Shown here one piece after another: positions 37,769 through 49,364 of a stretch of DNA of 64,000 bases; position 1 is the first letter of the stretch, and each line of letters opens with the position of its first letter. Where the stretch lies: positions 20,912,956 to 20,976,955 of the forward strand of contig NC_052402.1 of NCBI RefSeq assembly GCF_009389715.1, written 5' to 3'. The position numbers were made by a program, and so were the translations under genes. Source of the stretch: Phoenix dactylifera. Taxonomy: Eukaryota; Streptophyta; Magnoliopsida; Arecales; Arecaceae. The notes beneath the pieces are model-generated. The model had not been told where the DNA came from. It saw nothing but the letters and a program-made list of their open reading frames with translations, and searched no databases.

Positions 37769-38001
37769 GGTTAACAATGGGCTTTGGTAGTTTCTCTCTT
37801 AATTATGAAGGTGTTGAGGAAGAAGTGGTAAGATTTCACAAAGAACTATTCAAAATAATTCCAACACTGAAATACCTTGATGGAACTAGGTCATGGAGGA
37901 TGCTCAATAAATGGGTGAATTATGCTGCTAGATCATTGTCAATGTCGCCATCAAAATCATGGGTGATAAGAAATAGAACTGTTGATCTCAAAGGTTTTTA
38001 A
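37769..38001 (+). CDS. unrecognised exon-like open frame
   Basis: A pyrimidine-poor but AG-ending site (TATTTAG) precedes an open frame (LTMGFGSFSLNYEGVEEEVV, RFHKELFKIIPTLKYLDG, RSWRMLNKWVNYAARS, SKSWVIRNRTVDLKG) that ends near AAAG/GTTTTT, a possible donor. The amino-acid mix looks protein-like, but I recognise no family and cannot join it to a neighbouring exon. It could be a relic of a duplicated gene or a chance frame. Confidence 0.25.
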
Positions 38002-39845
38002 GGCTAGAATATCCTCATCACAAACAAAAAGAAGTTTGGGAGGCTAGAATATCCTCTTTACGTTGTTGGACCACTATGCGAAAGGGTCAAATATATGCGG
38101 CTAGTTTCTATCTAATAGCCTTCTTTTGTAGTATATTCTTGAGATTTGGGTCTTCCAAGGTTCAAAATAGTCTTGCAATAACTATCACATCCACTTGTTA
38201 AGAAAAAGCAATACCTAGGCTCCCTTCCGATAGTTCTGTGTACCTAGCCCCCCTAATTGGGCCACATAAGTTTTGATTTTAGTAGTTTTATTTGTTTCAC
38301 TAGTTCTGGTGGTTTCGGTAACTAAAATCCGAGAAATAAAAATAAATAATAAATAAAAAGTCTAAAAAATATTCCAAATGCTAATTTAGATTGTGTTGGT
38401 TCTTAGATATGTTTTGGTGTATGGTTCTTTTGATTGTTTAAGCCAGGACAATTGGATGATTTTCAAAAAAAAAAAAAAAATCATCAATAGCCTCCTTTCA
38501 GTGTGCAAACTATAGTTTATGTTTGATGACATTTTTAACATATGAACTTTTTGTCTCTATGAGATTTGATCTCAAATCCAAGTTCAGATCATGCAACTCG
38601 TCTTTTCTAGGTCTTGATCTACTCCACAAACTCATCTTCTTCACTTCTTGTATCAAATATCATTCAAACATTGGAAAAAGTTGCCTTTTTCACAAGATTC
38701 TTGGAAACAAATGTTTCTAACTCGAAAGGAAAAAGCCCAAGTTTCATATTAGGAAAATGTATCGCGAGGCTTTGGTTTTATAACCCAAAAGTAAGTTCCT
38801 TTTTTAACTCAAAGAAATAAAGATATGACTTAAATATAAATCTAATTACGTACATATATTTAAAGAAATAAACAAATAACACTAGAATGACACTAGTTAT
38901 GTGAGATTTTATTTTAAGCTTCGCTTTAGTGAGTTTGAGTCAATTTTGGAAGACACCACTGAAACTCCTAGTCAATTTAGTTGAAGGTAGTAAAATTTGT
39001 TGAAACAAGAGTGAATTTGGATTGATTTTGGTCAAAAGTTAAAAGAGGTATGCCAAACCAACCCGAACTGCTCGATTCGGGGTGAACCGACTGGAATTGG
39101 TGGTGTATCAGGTCGCAAAGGCAGGTAAGGGGCCCAAACCAGCTTGAACTGAGTGGAACCACTTGGTTTCGCTATAATTGAGAAGGCATCCCGTGACCAT
39201 CTCCTCTTTCTTCTACAAAAAGAAAATGGTTTTTGCAAGAAAAATTTAGGGAAGAGGGAAGATATGCTGATTTTTATGCATAAATTCAAGCCAATTAGGT
39301 AATCCCCATCTCTTCATTCTTCTCGTTTTTCATTTTCATGCCTAAATAGGCTGAAAATTGGCAACATTAGGAGAAATCATGTCAAAATTTTATAGTGCGC
39401 TTGCTAGAGATTTACATTAATTCAAAATAAAATTAATTTTTAGGCTTTTTGTAACTCGGAGTGCATATTTTGGACATGATCTCTAAATCGGGCATTTGGT
39501 ATAGAATCATGCTAGAAATAGGACCTAATAATAAAGAAACATGCTACAATTATTCAATTGCAATTAGGGACAGTAACTAGACAATAGCTAGACTTTTGGG
39601 GGTCGCGTCTGCCTATATATTGGGATACTATGGCTATCTAAATCCATAAATGAAGGCAAAAGCAATAGAGTTAAAAGTAAGGGAAGGATGATAAAAGTCG
39701 AAAGTAGATTTGAGAAAAAGGTAGGTGTTCAAAAAATGATGTAGATGACAAAAACTAGAGCATACGATGACATGCATTTGCGTATCGAGTTATCTAGATT
39801 TAATTATTACAACTGCATCTATTAAACAATATTATGGTCTTTCGG
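38002..39845. other. intergenic
   Basis: AT-rich; a 17-base A run at about 38464-38480. CCAAACCAACCCGAACTGC at 39053-39071 hints at another degenerate repeat. No gene. Confidence 0.35.
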
Positions 39846-40310
39846 GCCCAAGGTTCGCCGTACCGGTACCAAACTCCGTATCGGTGCCGCACTAGTATAG
39901 GCGTACCAAGTGTCGGTACGGTACGGTATGTGGTACGCCAGGCATACCGGCATTGGCGTACCGATACCGGTACCCATCGGTACGGATACGGTACGTCCGG
40001 TACCGTTCATTACCGACCGGTACAGCATACCATGCTCGGGCCAATATAAAATAAAATAACATGAAAACATCCTTAACATGATTATTTAAAGATTCATAAA
40101 TTTTAAAATAACCTTAAAAATAAAAAATAAAAAAATAATAAAAGGAAAAAAATACTGAATTGGTGCCGAACCGATTTGTATCTGCGTACCTAGTGTCAGT
40201 ACGGTTCAGTTTGTACTATACTGGTACTTGATTGGTACCATATTGGTATGGTTCAGTTTGTACCATACCATGCTGGTACCTGACTAGTATAGTACTTGGT
40301 ATTCAGACTG
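39846..40310. repeat. GTACCGGTACC-type dispersed repeats, two adjacent copies
   Basis: A GC-rich copy (39846-40035: GCCGTACCGGTACC, GTGTCGGTACGGTACGG, TACCGATACCGGTACC, GTCCGGTACCG) is followed after AT-rich spacer DNA by a decayed copy (40155-40310: CTAGTGTCAGTACGG, TACTGGTACTTGATTGGTAC, CATGCTGGTACC). Confidence 0.7.
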
Positions 40311-41559
40311 CGGACTTAGCCGAAACCTTTCAAATGACGCTAATTCGCTTTTGAAGCCTATTCAACAAAAATTTTAAAATTCTAACATAAAACTATAGGC
40401 GAAGACAAACACACGGAGAGGTTGTACTATAAGTAGAAGTGTGGATAAAAGATTCCATTAACATAACTCTTAATTATTGATAATTGAAAGGTCAATATAG
40501 AAGAGGTTGTACTGGAAAATGGTGGGAAAAGGATGGCAATGATATGCCCAATTAGTGATGAGAGAAAGGGATTTGAATTGCTGAAAGCAATTCAGTCTAG
40601 GATCCCAAAAATATATGATTTTGATAGATGCTTACCAAGCAGCAAACGAAGATCTGGTTTTGTCCATTTATTCCTCGTCAAAATGCATATAGGAGAAAAA
40701 TCAACTTAAATTGGAAAGTTCAGTAAATAGTTGAAAAGTAGTAAGTGGCCAATCTTCTTATAATCTTGTGGAAAAGCTGAGCCAATTCGTGCAAGTTTGA
40801 TCTGTGGATGGAAAGTTTGATCAGTGGCAAACCCCATGACAACCAACAGTAGAAAGGACACACTGGTTGAATCCATGAATCCAAGTTGACTCTTATTATC
40901 TTTCCCTCATTCTCCAGTTGCTTTGTTGCTACCATGAGAATCCTTTTCCTCTTCGTCCTACTTCTATAATACTTTTCCTCTTCTTAGATGATGCGACAGT
41001 CACCTTTTCAAGGAAAAAAGGCACCTATCTAGATAGAATATTGAATATAGTATTTTTGGAGAAGGCTCGTCAAAAAAGAACACCACTTGAGAGTACACCC
41101 ATAAGAATGCACATTCTTCTCATTCTTTGACATATAATGGATGGACTTAGATATGTGTGTTGGGTGTGGGTGTGGATGCAGGTGCATGTCCCAGTGTCAT
41201 AACAATAAAGTGTCAAGTATTGGAACTTAAGGCTAGGTGAAAGAATCGGTAACATTGTTTGTAACTTCATCGCTCAACTTTTCTTATCTCTGTTTCAAAC
41301 TACTGCATCTATGCAAAAAAATAGGCTTACAATAAAATTTTCCTAGGTCCCATGTATTTGTAATCCCTTGCAAAACATGGCTCCTGAAGCTGCAGCAATT
41401 TGCTAGAGTCAGCCTGGTAGTGGTCAATGTAACTCCAAGAACTATCAAATGTGCACATTTTCCATATCAAATTCAAACTACCTCTTTCCAATGTAACTAT
41501 AATATTTAGTGGCCACAGATAACAAAATATAGCTTCAATCAAGATACATTGTATCAGCC
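40311..41559. other. intergenic
   Basis: No gene or repeat recognised beyond low-complexity TG at about 41155-41180. Confidence 0.35.
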
Positions 41560-41715
41560 CGAATTGGATGATATAGGGCATATCGTATCATACCGGTACT
41601 CGGTACGGGTGGCGTACCAACACTTGATATGCCAAAAAACTCTGTACCGTACCGTACCTACATTGTGCTAGTGTGGTACCGGTACGGGATCCGCTACTGA
41701 GATAGGAAACTTTGG
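41560..41715. repeat. GTACCGGTACC-type dispersed repeat
   Basis: ATCGTATCATACCGGTACTC, GGTACGGGTGGCGTACCAA, CTGTACCGTACCGTACC and GCTAGTGTGGTACCGGTACG. Collinear with 27040-27188 (GTATCGTACTGGATCGATACC, GGTACGGATGGCGTATCAA, CTAGTGTGGTACC). Confidence 0.65.
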
Positions 41716-41825
41716 CTTCAATAAATAAAAACTGGACACTTATATCATAATGTTGCAATCTATGTCCTTTATAGTGTCACTAAGCCTATTTATCCTGGTA
41801 TGCAGCTTTACATATAAACATAGTC

Positions 41826-42550
41826 TGTTGAACCGGTCGGAACCGACCGTTCAGCCTATACCGTACCGGTACCAGCCTCCACCGGTACGGTACTTGCTTG
41901 CCCGTACCGGTGCGAACTGGTGCGGTTCGCACCGGTACAAGCCCAATACAGGTGCGAACCGCACTGGTACTCGCAGGGAAGAAGGGGGGAAGAGAGGAGA
42001 AGAGAGAAGGAGAGAGGGGAAGAAGACCTCTCTTCACTACTGGGCCTCTTTCTTTCTCTCGAGCACCTCGCGGGGAAGAAGACCTCCCTTGCTCGTAGGA
42101 GAAGGAGGGAAAGAGAGGAGGAGAGAGGGAAGAAAAGAGGAGGAGCTCGAGAAGAAGAAGAGGAGAAGAAAAAAAAAAGAAAAGAGAGAGAGAGAGAGGC
42201 CGCAGGGAATGCACCCGCGCGCAGGGGTGAGGGCACGAGTGGGGAAATGCATCCTCCGACTCGTGCCCGCGCGTGGTCCACGCAGTGGAAGTTGCGGTCC
42301 ATGTGCGGAGAACCGCGCACGCGGTTTCTCGCGCGGCGAGCCTGCATGGGGCAGCGAGCCCACGCGCTGCCCCACATGGGTTTTAATGCAGCAAAATGGC
42401 ATTAAATGCCACTCTGTAGCATTACGCGGACGCACACGCTTCCGCGCGTTTTTTCCTTTTTTTTTTTTCCGAACCGGTTCAGTACTGGTTCCAACCAGTA
42501 CCAAACCGGTACCAGTCTTTACTGGTACGTCGATTCGTTCGGTTCTGCGT
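41826..42550. mobile_element. GTACC-bounded GC-rich repeat island, 725 bp
   Basis: Both ends are GTACC/ACCGGT-rich (CGTACCGGTACCAGCC and CCACCGGTACGG left; GAACCGGTTCAGTACTGG, AACCGGTACC, TACTGGTACG right). Between them are a GA-rich tract (41970-42200) and a GC-rich, CpG-rich segment (42200-42440). Every frame on both strands is unusually open because stops are rare in such DNA. No domain is seen in any frame. Probably a larger member of the GTACC family that has captured other sequence. Confidence 0.45.
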
Positions 42551-42950
42551 ATCTTGCGTATAAACAATATAAAAGGTATCTTATTAGCAAAGAATAGCGG
42601 CAACCTTATGACAGCATATCAATTCTTCCTTTCCCCATCTTGAGCAGTAATGGAAAAATGTCATGTATTAGCATTAAAACAGTGCATAGATAGAAAGAAG
42701 TATAAGACATTCCAATTACATCCATGGGTTTATTATAAGCATTTTGGATTTTGCATTAATATGTCCTTAATACAAACAGGAGATTCAACATATAATTCTT
42801 GTCTATGCAACTATAGGTATATTCTTAGTGTTGGATGTGTTGGTTTAGTGAAATGTCATCTCTTTTTTTCTACCTCCAACTTATTTTACCGAAAAGAAAT
42901 GTCCAACTTTTGAATGTTGAGTTGATTTTCCTTTTATCTCTTCTGATTAG

Positions 42951-43015
42951 CTTTGTGCTCAAGAAAATGATTTCATGTACACCAACAGCAGTAGTGAACA
43001 TGCAGATTTCCAAGA
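42951..43015 (+). CDS. possible coding exon, unrecognised gene
   Basis: A strong acceptor (pyrimidine-rich, ending TCTGATTAG) opens onto LCAQENDFMYTNSSSEHADF and QE, ending at a weak GTATAA donor. The next candidate exon at 43139 begins after an even stronger acceptor; joined in phase it would end in SSGSHGGRS and stop. Family unknown; could belong to a 3' region of the upstream PMD transcript or to a separate gene. Confidence 0.3.
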
Positions 43016-43138
43016 AGTATAAACAAATTGTAATTAGTTGGCTACTGTTTAGGACATTTTTTATGAGACAGTTTTAATATTTTAACTCTTAAGAAGTTTC
43101 TTCATCTTAACAAGCAAGTTTTTTTTATTCTTATGCAG

Positions 43139-43201
43139 AGTTCAGGTAGTCATGGGGGACGAAGTTAGACCAGTTGATGTGAAAGACTGCTGCATCAATG
43201 T
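43139..43201 (+). CDS. possible coding exon, unrecognised gene
   Basis: Bounded by an excellent acceptor (T-rich tract ending TTATGCAG at 43138) and a good donor (GTAAGAG at 43202). One frame is fully open (VQVVMGDEVRPVDVKDCC, IN) and would run in phase into the 43386-43561 block if the next acceptor is AAAAG just before GATCCC. Another frame stops after SSGSHGGRS. No family recognised. Confidence 0.3.
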
Positions 43202-43369
43202 GTAAGAGATTAATAATTTTGAAACCTTCGTATGACCATTGCATGTAAGGAATGACACCATTCTTTGGCTATGGTTTACTATCTTGACTTTTGAGAAGAT
43301 GAACGGACAAGAGGATAATTTTATTTGCATAGAAATCTATTAAAAAGTTAATTTAGATTAACGGGTTGA

Positions 43370-43561
43370 GACAAACTTGGGGCAGGTAATAAAAGGATCC
43401 CAAACTTTGATGTACCATACCTTGATCAAGTGACTTTGGAGGAAATCATGGGACATGGTGATGGTGGATGTATGCTGGGCGATCTGTATAGAAAGGAATG
43501 CCAGAATTTTCAGCAGGAAGAAGCAACTGCAATGCAAATTAACAGAAGTGTCAGGGGCTGA
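43370..43561 (+). CDS. possible last coding exon, unrecognised protein
   Basis: Open frame DKLGAGNKRIPNFDVPYL, DQVTLEEIMGHGDGG, CMLGDLYRKECQNF, QQEEATAMQINRSVRG, then TGA at 43559-43561. The composition is protein-like, with a Gly-rich turn and a Gln/Glu-rich end, and differs from random AT-rich translation around it. It lacks a good upstream ATG, so it is probably the 3' exon of a gene. I cannot assign a family or the upstream exons with confidence. Confidence 0.4.
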   Translation, partial: DKLGAGNKRIPNFDVPYLDQVTLEEIMGHGDGGCMLGDLYRKECQNFQQEEATAMQINRSVRG

Positions 43562-46500
43562 CGGAGGACTGGTTTAGAGTGTGCCCCAGCAAAATTCAGG
43601 GGGTTGAAAATCTGTTCAGGAAACTTTAAGTATTTAAACATGGTTGGAAGTTTGGGCTGGGTTTTGTTTTTCTTTTTCCGTTGCTGTTATGTGGCTTATA
43701 TTGTTAGGTGGTATCTTTGATCCTTGTCTAACTTGAGGAGCCTTCCTTTCATCATCTCAATGAACTTGATTTGGCACATTGTGCGATGTGCCCTACTTTA
43801 ATACATGAAGTAGATTGCACAGACAAAGTATAAGGCTTGATATTTAGGTGTTCAATTGGACTTGTGACATATACCTTCCAATTCTGAAGAGCTATGCATC
43901 TTCTTATTGTCATTAGTGAATGGTTTTTATATCCTACCTGTGGATAAATTGACGTAGACTTGGTTGTTTCTTGTTATAAACTGGATTTATGATGTTTTCT
44001 CCAAATTGTCCATATTTCCATCATTAGTGAATGGTGAACTCGTGAGTAGTAAAATATGAAGGATATGCTGTCAGCTGAACCAGTCTTGCACATGTCTCCC
44101 TGGTTTTGTAGTTATCATCTGGTGAATGCTTCTTCTTATATGATACTTAAATCAGTTGTCCTACAATGTTGTCTTACAAACTATGAAAGACGTACTTCAT
44201 TCATGGATGTGGTAGGCCTGTTTTGGACCTACAGGTGTAATATGATTAGTATCTTGTGGGTATAAAGCACTCACAAGTTGTATTAGTATTGATATGCATT
44301 AGGATCTGCTTGCTCAATTGTTTTTCTTGGTTATATATTTTTGCAGATGATTATATCAAAGGTCCATAATGATCATGCAGCATTGATTGTCCTTTATCCG
44401 AGATAGGATATATGATATAAAGCTTAACCACTACTTGCAGATTTCTATGTGCAATTGCAGTTCAGATAAATGGGAGTACTAAAGAAACAAAAAATGAAAA
44501 GAAAATTGAAAGACAAAGCATATCCACTGTCCATCAAGGGTAGTTTCTTTTTAGTGTTATGGTCTCATCCACTGAAGGAAATTTCAGTGCCAGGGACAAT
44601 GTTTTTGTATCTAATTAGTTTCTTTCTGATGGTTTCCCCCAGATTAGTTATTATTCTAATTTAAGATGACAAGCACATTGTTTATTAGCTTTCATAGTAA
44701 GCGTGATTGCCAATTGTGGAACGAGCTGTAATGACGAGAGTAGCAGAAACTGCCATATGTACCTTCAGATCCTGCAGAAATATTCATTTCTTCATGCAGC
44801 CATGAAAGTTCCCATTAGCTTATGGCAATTTTATTGGTCCATACTGTTCCTATATTTCCATTGTTTATACACTCAGCTCTGTATTGTTCTTTTTTCCCCT
44901 TTTACAATCCTCGGTGACTGTTTCTTGCTGCATACATTTAAATTGGTTGTATACTTTAAGTCACATTACAGTTATTATAGTCATTTCTCTACTTTGTAAA
45001 TGAAGTTTTAGAACCATTAAATTCATCTTCCAATAACCTGTGAAGTGATCTATGTGGCAAGAACTTTTAGTTACCATAGCTATTGAATTATCCGATAAAG
45101 CAAGTACTCTTCTGTGTTTCATGGTAGGACTCTTGCTTAGCATTTTCCTTGGACTTCTTAGAGGTGTCGTGGCCGTGAAAATATGCTTGATCCTTCTTGT
45201 AAGCCTTTGAATACAGATTTGCTTCATAAACCCCTGTTACAATGGGACACAATGCTCCATTTTTTTGAACAAAAGTTTGCAGACTAAAACTACTTCAACA
45301 TGAATTCTTTTGGAACCGTACTCCATTCTTTTGAGCAACAATTTTGTTTCAGTAATATTCTGTACTCTTGTTTACCGGATATCATGAATATTCACTAATA
45401 TTCAGTAATATTCTTTTAGAAGTCTCATAATAATAATTTAGCAAAAAATTCGTTGCAATAATATGTGTACTTCATTGCTGGAAACTCTTAATACATGCTA
45501 GTTTTTCAAATTAAGTGATTTTTAAGAATATAAAGCTATAGTCAATGCTTTGGTGGAGGTGATCAAGAGGTTTCCTGGATCACTGAGAAAGTAATGAGAC
45601 TAGATATACACAATGTTTCTCTTATTTTAAAGAAAATTGGGCCCAATAATTTTCTGCCGGGGATAATATTAAAGCTTAATTACGATGATTATTAACTACT
45701 GTATCCCCCCTCCCTGCCTTGTTTTAGGGTGCATAAATTCTTGGTCTCTGAAGATGCTGACTTGAGTACATTTTCATGTAACATTCCTTTAAGAAAAATT
45801 CAATTACCATTTCGAATAATAAAAATTAAGAATGTATAATTTCTCTGTCTCATCTTAATTGAAAGGCAAGGCTGAGTACAAATAATATATGTATCTTGTA
45901 TGAAGGTAAATAAAGCAACAGGTCTACTAGGAGAAGACTGGCATCTTACACCAAAATTACTACATAAGGAACACCAAATGAAAATTTCTTAAATGTGCTG
46001 ACAAAAATATGTTCAAGTACAAAAAAGACTGACATTTATTATAAAGAGGTGGTTATAGGAAATCCCATAAAACATCATTCTTTGGTTGGGGAAGTTGTGG
46101 AAATATTAACTCATATATTGTAATTTTGCTCATGCTTATGGTGCTTTGCTAAGCATGATCTCTAAGAACAGTGTGACATGTGAAACAGGGACGAAAAGCC
46201 ATTCTAAGTGCAACCTTGTTGTCTTACTTGGCTATTGTGTGAAAAAGGAGATTGTTTCCTCAATTCTCCACATTTGTCTAATTTTCGAGGCTATTTGCAT
46301 CTAATATGAGCTTAGTATATGGCATGTAACTTTAAAAAATAATACGAACGTTTTGGATCTGGGAGAAGAAATAATTTCAGAAAATAAATTCAAAGAACAA
46401 AGACCAGTTTTGTAAAGCTCGGTATGTTTGATTGGTTCCTGTTAGATTGAGTCATGGACTCGGCTAATTTCCCTCCTCACCTTGCTTCTCTTGAGGGTCT

Positions 46501-47641
46501 TGTATAATATATAAGAAATAACAGAACTATAGGATGTAGCCAACACAAAATGAAACTGTAGTTTGTAACATAAATCTCAGGCTATTATCCTCTAATGCTA
46601 TCGTCCATAACTCCAATCATAACATTCAGCTCAATCTGCATTTCTCCATACCAATCTTATGCACAAGCATTAGATACCATGGCATTTCCATAGAATCATG
46701 GTTAAGTATATCACTTTATCTAAAAAAGTAAAAGGAAAAAAGAGATGCAAACACAGCATCAACCCTTTTTTTATGATTATTATTAAAAGATACCCTCCAA
46801 TCCTTACAGATTCACCAACCCCAAGGGCAAGCAAATGCTAAACACTTCAGGCAATCGTCATTATATTCAGGAATTATTCATGAACATAAAACAAATACCA
46901 CCATAGGCAAGCTAGTTGAATTGACACATATTGAATGGTGATATATTTGCCCTGCCCGTTCCTGTATCCTTCAGAGCACATGCCATAGAAAGACATTTAA
47001 AAAAAAAGCCTGCTCATTACACCTCAATAACTCTTATTATAGTGATTGTATCACAAATTCTTAAAAGTTAAGATTGATTCAGACTAGGTAATACATGATA
47101 GGTCCCTTCAGTGATCTAACCTCTGTGCTGGCTTGGTCATAGCTGGATAAGAGGAATTTTAGTATATTTCAACCAATAATTAATAGAATCTAGCCATATG
47201 ACCTCTATCATTATTGCTACGACAAACAATGTTATCACCTGGAATGACAAAATCTTTAACAAGATTTTAGAAGTCAGAACATGGAAGAAAAATCCAAACA
47301 ATTGCAAAGATTACAGTGCAAGAAAAAAAATTTGTCATTCAAGACCGACACAGTTAGAAGGGCAAATAGTGACTTGATCTCTCGAGTTAGACTTTGAAGA
47401 TCAATATACAAATTGAAGCAAACTGAATTGAAGAACCCTTCATTACTCTCTAAAAAATTCTATCAATATGTCAAAAAGCCACTCTCATATAATGTATTAG
47501 AAGTATATATAGAATATGACCCCTCATCCTAATTCAGACATTAAACTAGGCACAAATCATATTTGAGATAAGGCTGAATAATAAGGAAATATGCTAGAAT
47601 TATTTAATTCCAAATATAGAAAACTAACTAAAATTTGGTAA
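43562..47641. other. intergenic, 4 kb
   Basis: AT-rich; several short frames on both strands, none supported by motifs or signals. Confidence 0.4.
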
Positions 47642-48472
47642 TGTTGCTGGAAATTGAATCCGGGGGCGATCGTCGATCGAAGAGAGGGAGCGGCAGGTGT
47701 TCACAGGGGAGCGACGGTCCGTCGGCGGGCGGCGTCCTCCGTCCGGGTGCCTGCAGGAAAGCCGGTGGCCGGGTCTTCCGGCGCCGGCCCTCCGACGCTT
47801 AAGTCAGAAGGGGGGCAAATTGTATGAGAAGAGAAGAAGAAGAACAGTATTTGTAGAGTGCGGAGTCTCCAACCCCCCTCTGAGAAGCAAGGGCTCCCTT
47901 TTATAGGGGGGTCGGTTTACCTGTGATGTGATGGGGCGAGGCCATTGTACGGCTCGGCATGTTGCTCGGATCGGCGCACGATTGGGTGAATCATCGCATT
48001 GATGTCGGAGGTGAGGTCGTTGTACGACCCGAGCTGGCACGCGATCGAGTGAATCATTGCATTGATGTCGGAGGTAAGGCCGAGATCAGAGACTTATCAT
48101 GGTTGATTGGACTCTGCGGAGCTGACTTGCCGTGGAGAGCTGCGGGTCCGTAGATAACAGGAGCCATGCGCATTAATTGTGGAGTAAGCCGGAGATCCGC
48201 ATTAATTGTTGAGTGAACCGGGGGTTTGCAGGGGTCATGCGCAATAAATGCCGGGGCAGTGGCAGGATATGGCCCTCGGCCGGACCTCGGGGGGTACGGC
48301 CGTAGTAGGTGGTCGATAAAAACAGACCTCGGGTGTCGGGAGTTTTCCGGATCGGAGGTTCTGAGATCGGACGTTCCAAGGTCGGACGCCGACTTCGGCT
48401 GTCCAAGGTCGGCGGTTGTGCGACTCCTTAGGGGTAATTATGTCGCTGGGGGAAAACCATATTCCCCCAACA
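47642..48472 (-). repeat. 3' LTR of the Tat element, 831 bp
   Basis: On the minus strand the LTR starts TGTTGGGGGAATATGG (48472) and ends CCAGCAACA (47642), so TG..CA ends with TGTTG/CAACA inverted repeats. A TATA box is at 47898-47905. Short internal duplications occur (GAATCATCGCATTGATGTCG near 47990 and GAATCATTGCATTGATGTCG near 48050). The left boundary is chosen by the CAACA end; the mate LTR is not in the window to confirm it. Confidence 0.75.
47898..47905 (-). promoter_or_regulatory. TATA box in Tat LTR
   Basis: TATAAAAG on the minus strand, flanked by CCCCCC upstream and GGGAGCC downstream. In the 5' LTR copy it would start genomic RNA synthesis. Confidence 0.6.
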
Positions 48473-48488
48473 CTACCCCCCGACTTCC
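48473..48488 (-). other. polypurine tract of Tat element
   Basis: The minus strand reads GGAAGTCGGGGGGTAG directly before the LTR's TGTTG, the plus-strand DNA priming site. Confidence 0.75.
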
Positions 48489-49154
48489 GAGTTCGAGCAG
48501 CTTGCAGGCTCGGACGCGGGAAGTAGAGATTATTATTATTAAAGTTGGAGGGAATCACGTCCGCACCCTTACGCTTCTCGGAGCTTTTATAACGGAACCT
48601 GCGCCCTTTGGCGCTTCGAGGTCGCTTTAGTCGGCGAGCTTATGATGGGGTCTGCGTCCTTACGTTTTCCGAAGCAGCCGCAACGGGGATGACGCCTTTT
48701 GGATCTCCGAGATCGCTTCGTGCGGCGAACCCATGATGAGGGTCCCCGGGCCCGACGAGGCGGCGCCTCGATCTCGTGGTCGAGGCCTCCCTCATAAATA
48801 AGTATGCCGTTTCGTGCTTCAAAATGAACACGCGGCGTGATCCGAGGTCGGACGCTTCCGATCTCGTATTAGTGGATCACTGATCTGGGGAGGTGGAGGC
48901 TACATCGGCACTCCACGTGTCCCGGAGACTTATTAAATGAAGGGAGCGGGGGTGACGTCCGCTCGTCTTTCAAGGAGGTCCGATTTTGCGGACCCATGAT
49001 GAGGCCGTGAGATCCGATGGGACAGCGTTTCGATTTTGTACCCGACTTATTGATCCGGAGTGAATGTGGTGCCTCGGCTTCTGAGGCCGACACGCGGCGC
49101 AATCCGGTCGGGGGATGGGAACCGATCCGGTCGATCTGGGCCGTCAGGGGGGTC

Positions 49155-49162
49155 TATATAAA
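49155..49162 (+). promoter_or_regulatory. TATA box upstream of the antisense ORF
   Basis: TATATAAA followed by CCCC on the plus strand, about 200 nt before the aORF ATG at 49365, with a pyrimidine-rich leader between. It points against the retroelement's own transcription and so could drive independent aORF expression. Confidence 0.5.
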
Positions 49163-49364
49163 CCCCACGAGTCTGCCCTAAGAATTCTATTTGGTTGCTT
49201 CTCATTTTTGCCGTCTCCTCCTTCGCTCCACCCTTCGACCAAATTTTGCCGACGGTGCCCGGAGCGATTTCCGGCGACTTCCCGTAGGTTCCCACCCTGT
49301 ACTAGCTAGGGTTCCTTTTCCTCCTCCCTCCTCTATCTTCAGTTTTATTTCATCTTTCTGCAAA

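Noticed and set aside
41750..42643. Several overlapping frames of 140-297 codons on both strands
   Set aside because: All run through GA-rich and CpG-rich repeat DNA with no domain; openness is compositional.
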